A DNA stretch of 5,192 nucleotides from an uncultured Ardenticatenia bacterium (GCA_937858165.1 CALLZA010000228.1:1-5192); one strand, 5' to 3'; shown: positions 1 through 4,992, counted from the stretch's first letter. Program-made: numbers and translations. The notes: generated by a model from the sequence alone, not told the origin.

Positions 1-96
1 TATGTTGTGCTATGTCTGTTAGACTTTATTTTGGTTTTTTGTATAGTGTGTGGCTGATTTGCTGTGTGTGCAGCTATCAACGTATCTTCTTTTTTG
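1..96. other. Non-genomic read-through noise left of the P5 adapter
   Basis: This stretch is T/G-rich and C-poor and ends in a run of six T (90-95) plus one G directly before the P5 adapter. Read on the other strand it is adapter, then poly-A, then A/C-rich disordered sequence, which is what an Illumina read yields after running off the end of its template. No coding or structural signal is visible. It should be trimmed. Confidence 0.9.
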
Positions 97-166
97 AATG
101 GTACGGCGACCACCGAGATCTACACTAGATCGCTGGTCGGCAGCGTCAGATGTGTATAAGAGACAG
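97..166 (+). other. Illumina Nextera P5 adapter with i5 index and Tn5 mosaic end
   Basis: Positions 97-125 match the P5 flow-cell sequence except for G instead of A at 101. Positions 126-133 are TAGATCGC, the Nextera i5 index N501/S501. Positions 134-166 are the Nextera read-1 adapter, with G instead of C at 135, ending in the 19-bp Tn5 mosaic end at 148-166. The two mismatches fit low-quality read tails. This is library-construction sequence, not a natural transposon end. Genomic sequence starts at 167. Confidence 0.98.
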
Positions 167-1233
167 CCATCGAGGCGGCGCTGGACGACGCCCACATCCA
201 CAAGATCGACGCCCTCTACGTCGGTAACATGCTGGCCGGCCAACTGAGCAACCAGAACCACCTCGGTGCGTTGGTGGCCGACTTCGCTGGGCTGCGCGGC
301 ATTGAGGCCATGACCGTCGAAGCGGCCGACGCCTCCGGCGGCGCGGCGCTGCGCCAGGCGGTGCTGGCCGTGGAGAGCGGCCTGGTGGAGACGGCCCTGG
401 TTGTCGGCGTGGAGAAGGTGACCGACGAAACAGGCTCCTCGGTGCTGGCCGCGCTGGCCACAGCGCTCGACAGCGACTACGAGGTCATCCACGGCCAAAC
501 GCTCAGCGGCGCGGGCGCGCTGCTCATGCGCCGCTACATGCATACCTACGGAGTAGCCCTGGCCGACTTTGCCGGTTTCAGCGTCAACGCCCACGCCAAC
601 GGCGCGGTCAACCCGCGGGCGATGTTTCGCAACCGCCTGAAGCCGGAGGCGTTCGCCGCCGCGCCGATGGTGGCCGACCCGGTTAGCCTGTTCGACGAAG
701 CGCCAACGGGCGATGGGGCGGCGGCGGTCATCGTCACCCGCGCCGACCGCGCCGGGGACATGGTCGCCCAGCCGGTGCGTATTGCCGCTTCGGCCCTGGC
801 CACCGACGCGCTGGCGCTGCACGACCGGCGCGACCCGCTGTGGCTGAGCGCGGCCGAGGCCAGCGCCCGCCGCGCCTATGCCGCCGCCGGCATCGGCCCG
901 GATGACGTTAACGTCTTCGAACTGCACGACTCCTTCACCGTTATGGCTGCCCTGTCGCTGGAGGCGTGTGGTTTTGCGGCGCGGGGCGAGGGGTGGCAAC
1001 TGGCCCGCGACGGCCACATTCGCCGCGACGGCCGCATCCCCATCAGCACCTTCGGCGGCCTGAAGGCGCGCGGCAACCCCGTCGGCGCCACCGGCATCTA
1101 CCAGATCGTCGAACTCGTCCAGCAGTTGCGCGGCAAAGCGGGCGACTGCCAGGTTCCCGGCGCGCGCGTGGGCATGGCCCAGAACCTGGGCGGGACGGGG
1201 GCGACGGCTGTTACGCACATTCTTAGGGGCTAG
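167..1233 (+). CDS. Thiolase-superfamily protein (SCP2/archaeal thiolase type), 5'-truncated, with altered active-site residues
   Basis: Partial acyl-CoA-acting thiolase-fold protein, 354 residues visible from codon 169 to TAG at 1231-1233. Relatives are about 385 residues, so roughly 30 N-terminal residues were lost at the library cut. The ATG at 229 is internal, because the frame is open and family-like back to 169. Numbered from codon 169, family signatures are: the VEAADASGG segment around residue 54 where the nucleophilic Cys loop lies; ELHDSF with His253, replacing the NEAF motif of classical thiolases; GGLKARGNPVGATG around residue 303; and the C-terminal NLGGTGAT from residue 339. Family members normally have Cys in the first motif and GHP in the third; here they are Asp54 (328-330) and Asn303 (1075-1077). 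The fold assignment is firm. Thiolase activity is doubtful, and an aldolase-like or non-catalytic role is possible. The next gene encodes the usual DUF35-type partner. A large palindrome begins inside the stop codon. Confidence 0.9.
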
Positions 1234-1295
1234 GTTCCAGGTTCCAGGGGCCAGGGAAGAGCGCGTTCTTCCCTGGCCCCTGGAACCTGGAACCT
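1232..1295. repeat. Perfect 29-bp-arm palindrome built from GGTTCCAG units
   Basis: The left arm 1232-1260 and right arm 1267-1295 are exact reverse complements around a 6-nt loop (1261-1266). Each arm has two tandem GGTTCCAG-like units followed by a GGGCCAGGG block. The left arm overlaps the last two bases of the thiolase stop codon. Only four T (1298-1301) follow, so it could act as a terminator. Its length, internal repetition and perfect symmetry look more like a dispersed palindromic (REP/MITE-like) element; similar GGTTCCAGG palindromes occur between genes in Chloroflexota, from general recollection. Which of the two it is remains undecided. Confidence 0.85.
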
Positions 1296-1297
1296 GC

Positions 1298-1317
1298 TTT
1301 TGATAGCTTTTGACAGC
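1298..1317 (+). repeat. Tandem 10-bp direct repeat TTTTGAYAGC, possible promoter or operator element
   Basis: TTTTGATAGC (1298-1307) is followed immediately by TTTTGACAGC (1308-1317), one mismatch apart and one helical turn in period. The core TGACAG recurs at 1332-1337 and TGACA at 1364-1368. The second copy includes a consensus -35 hexamer TTGACA (1310-1315). The best hexamer 17 nt downstream is GACAGT (1333-1338, three of six matches), and a GATAAT at 1358-1363 is too far away for that -35. A promoter for the Zn-ribbon gene in this gap is plausible but not demonstrated. Confidence 0.3.
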
Positions 1318-1444
1318 ACTTTCCCTTGCGCTGACAGTGAATGGGAGTGTGGGTGGGGATAATCTGACATCGTGCGCTCGGATTGGGCGCAGCGAAGAGG
1401 CAGGGTGCGGAAGCTGGCAACAGTGGGAGCCGCGTCCGCAGCCT

Positions 1445-1450
1445 GGAGGT
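1445..1450 (+). promoter_or_regulatory. Ribosome binding site of the Zn-ribbon/OB-fold gene
   Basis: GGAGGT sits 7 nt before the ATG at 1458. It fixes the start there rather than at the upstream in-frame ATG at 1383, whose extra 25 codons show no family resemblance. Confidence 0.85.
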
Positions 1451-1457
1451 AAGCGAC

Positions 1458-1865
1458 ATGGAAGTTTCACGTCATTGGCGTCTCAATCAGCAGCGGTATA
1501 CGCTCGTCGGCGAAGTGTGCCCCAACTGTGGGGTGAAGCTCTTCCCACCGCGCGATGTCTGCCTGGAGTGCGAAGCGCCGGCCAAGGAACTCTACACCTT
1601 CACCGGCCTGGGTGAGGTCTTTTCCTATACGACTATCTACGACCCGCCGGCGGGCTTCGAGCACAACGCGCCCTACATGGTAGCGCTGATCAAACTGGAA
1701 GAAGGCCCGATGGTCACGGCCCAACTGACCGATGTCGACTTCACCGATGTGCAGATCGGCATGCCGGTGGAGATGGTCACGCGTAAGCTGCGGACGGATG
1801 GCCCGGAAGGGATGATTGTTTATGGGTACAAGTTTCGGCCTGTTATGCAGAGCATCACCGCCTAA
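1458..1865 (+). CDS. Zn-ribbon domain-containing OB-fold protein (DUF35 family)
   Basis: A 135-residue soluble protein in two parts. An N-terminal rubredoxin-like zinc ribbon has four Cys ligands as CPNC (Cys21, Cys24) and CLEC (Cys35, Cys38). A C-terminal OB-fold spans about residues 45-130, starting at the FTGLGEVFSYTTIYDPP segment. This is the standard layout and length for DUF35 proteins, which pair with thiolase-superfamily enzymes. Known examples are the archaeal acetoacetyl-CoA thiolase/HMG-CoA synthase complex, PhlB of the Phl acetyltransferase, and the DUF35 part of ChsH2 with the aldolase Ltp2; the DUF35 member bridges subunits or lines the CoA path. The preceding thiolase-like gene supports the same partnership here, although the 224-nt gap with a palindrome is unusually wide for a tight operon. 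All four Cys are present and nothing looks broken. The specific substrate cannot be read from the sequence. Confidence 0.93.
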   Translation: MEVSRHWRLNQQRYTLVGEVCPNCGVKLFPPRDVCLECEAPAKELYTFTGLGEVFSYTTIYDPPAGFEHNAPYMVALIKLEEGPMVTAQLTDVDFTDVQIGMPVEMVTRKLRTDGPEGMIVYGYKFRPVMQSITA

Positions 1866-1894
1866 ACGCCGAACCGCTGAAATCGAAGAAGATG

Positions 1895-1927
1895 ACCGGT
1901 CGGACTGATTCAGTCCGACCGGTTTTT
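1895..1927 (+). terminator. Rho-independent terminator of the thiolase/Zn-ribbon unit
   Basis: A perfect 13-bp GC-rich stem (1895-1907 with 1911-1923) closes on the 3-nt loop ATT and runs straight into T at 1923-1927. It begins 29 nt after the Zn-ribbon stop codon and separates the two convergent gene groups. On the opposite strand the bases after the stem are T/C-rich but lack a clean U-tract, so termination in that direction would be weaker. Confidence 0.93.
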
Positions 1928-1964
1928 GTTAAGGATAATCGGCACAGAATTTACCCTGCAAATC

Positions 1965-1980
1965 TTGAGCACGGGCTCAA
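1965..1980 (-). terminator. Weak candidate terminator hairpin at the end of the minus-strand unit
   Basis: TTGAGC (1965-1970) and GCTCAA (1975-1980) form a perfect 6-bp stem with a 4-nt loop, overlapping the stop codon (1977-1979) of the last minus-strand gene. Read on the minus strand, only a short TTT follows within a few bases, so it would be weak. The stronger hairpin at 1895-1923 lies further downstream and might serve as backup. Confidence 0.3.
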
Positions 1981-2213
1981 ACAGAGTTCACCGAAAGCAA
2001 TACAAGCCCCAGGTCGTGTATGCGCCTCAATATCCCGTGCAGCGCCGCCTGGTCGACGACCCGCCCGGTGAGGAGCGTCGTGCCGTCCTCTTCCGACGTG
2101 ATGCTAAGCTCCCCAAACTGGTCCGTCCAGTGGTGACCAAGATGACCCTTGATGCGGATCAGGTAGATCGTGCACTGGCCTGATTGACCATCTGGGCTGC
2201 CCTTGTTCGACAT
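1977..2213 (-). CDS. Conserved small protein of unknown function, 78 residues
   Basis: Cytoplasmic small protein with no signal peptide or membrane segment. After a polar N-terminus of about 13 residues comes a compact domain: a strand around YLIRIKGHLG (17-26), the HWTDQFGELSIT segment (28-39), a strand at TTLLTGRV (45-52), a helix at DQAALHGILRRIHDLG (54-69) and a last strand at LLSV. I recognise this pattern, especially the GTTLLTG and DQAALHGILRRI.DLG stretches, from conserved hypothetical proteins in Chloroflexota, Actinomycetota and Cyanobacteria. No function is established that I know of. Start at ATG 2211-2213 is supported by GGGAG 9 nt upstream; the frame is open further upstream, but that part is the oxidoreductase gene on a different frame. 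It lies 22 nt after the oxidoreductase stop and so is probably cotranscribed with it. It ends right after LLSVNSV, slightly earlier than I would expect for relatives. Confidence 0.85.
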   Translation of the reverse strand: MSNKGSPDGQSGQCTIYLIRIKGHLGHHWTDQFGELSITSEEDGTTLLTGRVVDQAALHGILRRIHDLGLVLLSVNSV

Positions 2214-2222
2214 ATCGTTGTT

Positions 2223-2227
2223 CTCCC
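2223..2227 (-). promoter_or_regulatory. Ribosome binding site of the 78-residue protein gene
   Basis: GGGAG on the minus strand lies 9 nt before the ATG at 2213 and inside the 22-nt gap after the oxidoreductase stop codon. It decides the start, since upstream in-frame codons overlap the oxidoreductase gene. The GGAGAAC context is shared with the oxidoreductase's own site. Confidence 0.75.
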
Positions 2228-2235
2228 GCCGCTCT

Positions 2236-3147
2236 TCATCCGACCGCGATGACGACGTTGCCCGTTTTGTGACCCATATCGACATACCGGTGCGCCTCGA
2301 CCATGTCTTCGAGCGGATAGCAGCGGCCGATGACCGCTCTGACCTTGCCCGCCTCAATCAGCTCTTTGACGACGGCCAACTCTTCCAGGCTTTGTTTCGT
2401 GCTGAGCTTGGCGATCGTGATGAACTTTCCATTCGGCTTGAGGGCTTTGGCGCGTTGGGCTTTGGGGCACTTGCCAACCGTGTCAAAGATGGCATCGTAA
2501 ACAGCGCCGCCGGCCGAGAAATCCTGCCGGGTATAGTCGATGACCTGGTCAGCCCCCAGCGACTTGACCAGTTCCACGTGGGCCGTGCTGCAAACGCCGG
2601 TCACTTCGGCCCCATAAGCCTTGGCAATCTGTACCGCATACGTCCCCACACTGCCCGAAGCGCCGTAGATCAGAACCTTTTGCCCGCGCTGGATACTACC
2701 TTTCCGCAGCAGGCGCAGTGCCGTTGGCCCCCCAATCGGAACGGCGGCGGCCTCCTCATAGCTCATATTGTGTGGTTTGGTCAGTACCAACCCATCTTCG
2801 AGCATGGTTTTATATTCAGCGTACCCGCCAAAGTTCGCGGCCAGAGTTGAGGCGAACACAGGGTCACCGACCTTGAACCGAGTCACATTCTGGCCGATGG
2901 CTTCAACTTCGCCGGCCAGTTCCATACCATAGATGGGCTGCTTCGGTTTGGTAAACCCCAGGGTGAGCCGGGCGGGGAGCCAGAACAGCGGCGGCACATC
3001 CAGACTGCGCATGCGGATGTCTCCGGCGGCGACGGTGGTCGCATGTACTTTGATGAGGATTTCACCGTCTTTCGGCGTCGGGTTCGGCACCTGTTGGAGC
3101 TGAAGCACGTCTGGCCTTCCGAACTTGGTGGCGACAATCGCTTTCAT
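2236..3147 (-). CDS. Zinc-independent MDR-family NAD(P)-dependent oxidoreductase (quinone oxidoreductase-like)
   Basis: A 303-residue cytosolic medium-chain dehydrogenase/reductase. The GroES-like substrate domain covers about residues 1-125, with the QPIYGMELAGEVEAIG signature at 70-85 and the VGDPVF segment at 93-98. The Rossmann domain follows, with the nucleotide-binding loop GASGSVG at 162-168, then AVQIAKAYGAEVTGVCS and the LGADQVIDY motif near 197-205. The catalytic and structural zinc Cys ligands of alcohol dehydrogenases are absent, which places it with quinone oxidoreductase/enoyl reductase-type members that use NAD(P)H to reduce quinones or activated alkenes. Length is slightly short for the family but complete. 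I chose ATG 3145-3147 because AGGAG lies 9 nt upstream and MKAIVATKFG is the usual family N-terminus; the longer frame to 3207 adds an unrelated leader. It lies between a DUF4386 membrane gene and a small conserved gene. The exact substrate is unknown. Confidence 0.95.
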   Translation of the reverse strand: MKAIVATKFGRPDVLQLQQVPNPTPKDGEILIKVHATTVAAGDIRMRSLDVPPLFWLPARLTLGFTKPKQPIYGMELAGEVEAIGQNVTRFKVGDPVFASTLAANFGGYAEYKTMLEDGLVLTKPHNMSYEEAAAVPIGGPTALRLLRKGSIQRGQKVLIYGASGSVGTYAVQIAKAYGAEVTGVCSTAHVELVKSLGADQVIDYTRQDFSAGGAVYDAIFDTVGKCPKAQRAKALKPNGKFITIAKLSTKQSLEELAVVKELIEAGKVRAVIGRCYPLEDMVEAHRYVDMGHKTGNVVIAVG

Positions 3148-3156
3148 CTTATCGTT

Positions 3157-3161
3157 CTCCT
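3157..3161 (-). promoter_or_regulatory. Ribosome binding site of the MDR oxidoreductase gene
   Basis: AGGAG on the minus strand, 9 nt before the ATG at 3147. It decides this start over the in-frame upstream ATG at 3207, which would add a 20-residue proline- and glutamine-rich leader not typical of the family. Confidence 0.85.
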
Positions 3162-3222
3162 GAGTTGTGGTAATTTGCGGGTGTGGCTGAGGGTACGCTC
3201 TACCCAAAGTCCATATGCCAAT

Positions 3223-3975
3223 CTAGACCGCGCTGGACAGCAGGTTTGTTTCCTGTTTCGCAGGCTCGGTGATGATTGCCGCCGGGTTGAATCCCTTGGC
3301 GACGAGCCAAACGCCCAGCGAAAACTCCCAGACCGCGATCGGGAGAACGCCAAGCGTCGTCAGCGTCAGGGCCGGCCCGGTGATGCCAAACATGAGGACG
3401 ACGGTGTTGATAGCCAGCAGAGGCGCTCCAATAAGCCCCAGCAGGGGCAGGGCGCGCGGCACGAGGCGCGACTGGTACAGCAGCGAGCCGAGCAGCACAG
3501 CGTTTACAGCCGGCATGAGGTTCTGCCCGAGGTGGAACCAGTCATACATGGCTATCAGCGCCCGGCTGGTGACCAATGCTTCGGCGCCGGCCCCGGACTT
3601 CCGCAAGGTCACGATCGTCATGAGGCAAACAACGCCGGCGAAGATCGTACTGCCCTCCAGGATTCGCGCGCCGGCGAAGCCCAGCGCGAAGCCCTCGTTC
3701 TGCCGTTTGACCGCCGGATACAGGGCGACAGCGGTGCCAATGCAGGCGAGGGCCACGATGATCTCCAGAATGCCGCCGGAGATGACGGCCGTATCCGGGC
3801 CGGGGCCAAGGACGTAGTTCAGATCGCGCACCGGAGCGTAGAGCCAACCGGTCGGGATGGAGACGAAGGTGAGCAGGTAGAGCACGCCCGCGGCCAGCGA
3901 GATGTTTCGCGACGTTGTCCGGGTCTTCCGCGGCACGTCAAAGGTCCGACCATGATTGTTGACTTGCATTGCCAT
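3223..3975 (-). CDS. DUF4386-type integral membrane protein
   Basis: A 250-residue inner-membrane protein with about six hydrophobic helices: roughly 26-48, 64-86, 98-124, 140-168, 174-198 and 204-227. The N-terminus is basic (PRKTRTTSRN before helix 1), suggesting it faces the cytoplasm, and a 23-residue polar tail ends the protein. The helix-1 context, the DLNYVLGPG loop near 51-59, the EGSTIFAG region near 107-114 and the MYDWFHLGQNLMPAVNAVLLG segment near 143-163 resemble DUF4386 family proteins, common in Actinomycetota, Chloroflexota and Bacteroidota. The function of the family is unknown to me. AGGAG at 3982-3986 lies 6 nt before ATG 3975, favouring it over the ATG at 3969 (12 nt). It is the second gene of the minus-strand unit, 75 nt after one membrane-protein gene and 75 nt before the oxidoreductase, which may hint at a shared membrane- or redox-stress role; that is only inference. 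Confidence 0.88.
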   Translation of the reverse strand: MAMQVNNHGRTFDVPRKTRTTSRNISLAAGVLYLLTFVSIPTGWLYAPVRDLNYVLGPGPDTAVISGGILEIIVALACIGTAVALYPAVKRQNEGFALGFAGARILEGSTIFAGVVCLMTIVTLRKSGAGAEALVTSRALIAMYDWFHLGQNLMPAVNAVLLGSLLYQSRLVPRALPLLGLIGAPLLAINTVVLMFGITGPALTLTTLGVLPIAVWEFSLGVWLVAKGFNPAAIITEPAKQETNLLSSAV

Positions 3976-4006
3976 TTCAAACTCCTTGAGAAAATCTACC
4001 TGGCCT

Positions 4007-4043
4007 GGCGAGACAAGCGGCCGTGTGACCGCTTGTCTCTGCC
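4007..4043 (-). promoter_or_regulatory. Intercistronic hairpin between the two membrane-protein genes
   Basis: GAGACAAGCGG (4010-4020) pairs perfectly with 4029-4039 around an 8-nt loop. Three more pairs (GGC 4007-4009 with GCC 4041-4043) form past one bulged T. It fills the 75-nt gap between the stop at 4051 and the start at 3975. On the minus strand the next T-run is four T (opposite 3991-3994), over ten bases from the stem, so it is not a clean intrinsic terminator. A partial terminator, or an mRNA-stabilising or processing hairpin giving unequal expression of the flanking genes, is possible. Confidence 0.5.
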
Positions 4044-4050
4044 AAAACCG

Positions 4051-4776
4051 TTAGGCGGCGTTGCTCGGCTCCGGCTTCGCCGTTCGCTGAGCGATCGAGG
4101 CTTCGGCGGTGGTCTCGCGCCGCTCAGAGAAGAGCGCGTACCCCAGCCAGGCCATCGCCAGCCCAATCGGGACCATCACCAAGGGCTCGTGCTGGGGCGG
4201 CAGAAATGCTCCGGCGGGGACCAACACGGCCCCGAGGGCCAGCAATCCGGCCGCCAGGCGCGGCAGGACAGCGGCGCGGAAGGTAGCGATGGCGAAAAGC
4301 AGGGGGCCGACGATAAACAGAGGCCCCGAGATGTTCCACAGCGTCGGCAGAACCCCAAGATCGACCTCGCTGGCCGTTGCGGTAAACATCCCCAGCAAGC
4401 CGGCCACGAACGCCGGTGACTCGGTTGCCAACTGTGGCAAGATAAACGCTTCCACGAAGGAGAAGCCCATGATGAGCGCCAGCCAGATGGAGAACATGAT
4501 GAAACCAATCAGACCCAGCCAGCCTGACTTTTCCACCTGCCTGGCGTAAAGCCCTGCCAGACCGAAGAGGCCGAAGAAGCCCATGGCCGTCGCCACAATG
4601 TGGACGTTAACCCAGGTCGTCGTGGTAACAGAGGCGGGCACGTTTTCTTGATGGAACAAACCAATAACGATAAAGCCCAGCCCGGCGGCCACGGCCGACA
4701 GACCGGCCAAACGCATGAGAGCCGATGGGGTCATCTTCGGTCTCGCCTTAATCGGAGTCGCTTTTTTGGCGTTCAT
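4051..4776 (-). CDS. Six-helix integral membrane protein of unknown function
   Basis: A 241-residue inner-membrane protein. A basic N-terminus of about 20 residues (several Lys and Arg) precedes hydrophobic segments at roughly 23-43, 56-77, 85-112, 148-167, 172-192 and 198-217, followed by a polar 24-residue tail. No catalytic motif or domain that I can name with certainty is present. The GLYARQVEKSGWLGL loop (75-89), the FVEAFILPQLATESPAF segment (107-123) and the WLGYALFSERR end of helix 6 are reminiscent of hypothetical membrane proteins of Chloroflexota and Actinomycetota. Overall architecture parallels the following DUF4386 gene, so they might be distant relatives, but I see no convincing sequence match. 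ATG at 4774-4776 is preferred, with AGGAG (4786-4790) 9 nt upstream; an adjacent GTG at 4777-4779 would give one extra residue at 6-nt spacing. It is first in the four-gene unit, with a candidate promoter and operator motifs upstream. Confidence 0.85.
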   Translation of the reverse strand: MNAKKATPIKARPKMTPSALMRLAGLSAVAAGLGFIVIGLFHQENVPASVTTTTWVNVHIVATAMGFFGLFGLAGLYARQVEKSGWLGLIGFIMFSIWLALIMGFSFVEAFILPQLATESPAFVAGLLGMFTATASEVDLGVLPTLWNISGPLFIVGPLLFAIATFRAAVLPRLAAGLLALGAVLVPAGAFLPPQHEPLVMVPIGLAMAWLGYALFSERRETTAEASIAQRTAKPEPSNAA

Positions 4777-4785
4777 CACTTTTAT

Positions 4786-4790
4786 CTCCT
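4786..4790 (-). promoter_or_regulatory. Ribosome binding site of the first minus-strand gene
   Basis: AGGAG within AAGGAGAT on the minus strand. It is 9 nt from ATG 4776 and 6 nt from the adjacent GTG 4779. The 9-nt spacing matches the sites of the oxidoreductase and the small protein gene, so ATG is preferred. Confidence 0.75.
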
Positions 4791-4861
4791 TTTTGAACCC
4801 CAGGGATAAGCGTCAGATCTTGACACCTGGCATAGCTGCCGGTCGGGGTTCGACTGAGGAC

Positions 4862-4891
4862 ACTATAGAGATGAATGTGGGGAGATGTATT
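4862..4891 (-). promoter_or_regulatory. Possible promoter of the four-gene minus-strand unit
   Basis: On the minus strand TATAGT (4862-4867) differs from the -10 consensus by one base. At 18-nt spacing the -35 position reads AATACA (4886-4891), only three of six matches, so any promoter here would be weak or activator-dependent. TGGGGA motifs overlap its spacer and upstream side. Transcription would start near 4855, leaving a leader of about 80 nt before the ATG at 4776. Confidence 0.3.
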
Positions 4892-4918
4892 CCCCAGATG
4901 TGGGGATTTGCGTGGGGA
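4876..4918. repeat. Cluster of TGGGGA motifs, candidate operator
   Basis: TGGGGA occurs three times in direct orientation (4878-4883, 4901-4906, 4913-4918) and once inverted (TCCCCA, 4891-4896). The inverted copy and the second direct copy form a dyad with a 4-nt spacer. Direct copies are 23 and 12 nt apart, about two turns and one turn of the helix. Two of them share the longer ATGTGGGGA. The cluster lies around the possible promoter of the minus-strand unit, about 100-140 nt before its first start codon. Confidence 0.45.
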
Positions 4919-4992
4919 TGTGATGCTGGGAGAAAGCGAACACAGCCTCGCCAACCTGCTGTAACTCGCGGGGTTATTGAACTGGCTCGCTT

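Noticed and set aside
148..166. Tn5 mosaic ends (148-166 and 4993-5011) as a natural composite transposon
   Set aside because: They are flanked by P5, P7 and index sequences, no transposase is present, and the insert is ordinary chromosomal DNA; this is tagmentation library structure.
229..231. ATG as the start of the thiolase-like gene
   Set aside because: The frame stays open and family-like back to 169, so this Met is internal to the GNMLAGQ segment and the gene is simply cut at the library end.
1383..1457. Upstream extension of the Zn-ribbon protein from ATG 1383
   Set aside because: The extra 25 residues do not resemble the family, and GGAGGT 7 nt before 1458 marks the real start.
19..1470. 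483-codon minus-strand open frame
   Set aside because: It runs through the genomic insert, the adapter and the read noise, and is antisense to the thiolase-like gene.
2203..2850. 215-codon plus-strand open frame
   Set aside because: It lies antisense to the MDR oxidoreductase, whose family motifs are clear; the plus-strand product resembles no known protein and has no Shine-Dalgarno support.
3191..3205. GGGTA/TACCC 5-bp hairpin upstream of the oxidoreductase
   Set aside because: The stem is too short to claim as a terminator or operator, and chance occurrence is likely.
3043..4419. 458-codon plus-strand open frame antisense to the membrane and oxidoreductase genes
   Set aside because: Its product is Arg/Gln/Asp-rich with no recognisable domain, and it overlaps three well-supported minus-strand genes. 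Long antisense frames are expected in GC-rich coding DNA.
4875..4964. 29-codon plus-strand frame starting at ATG 4875
   Set aside because: No ribosome binding site, no family resemblance, and it coincides with the TGGGGA repeat cluster.
4813..4992. Open minus-strand frame entering from the right adapter
   Set aside because: About 60 codons lack a stop, but the product is low in recognisable structure and begins with adapter-coded MYKRQ; the region looks like an upstream regulatory gap.
167..4992. CRISPR array, tRNA, rRNA, phage or defence genes
   Set aside because: I looked on both strands for regularly spaced repeats, tRNA-like cloverleaf sequences, rRNA signatures and integrase, nuclease or toxin motifs, and found none.
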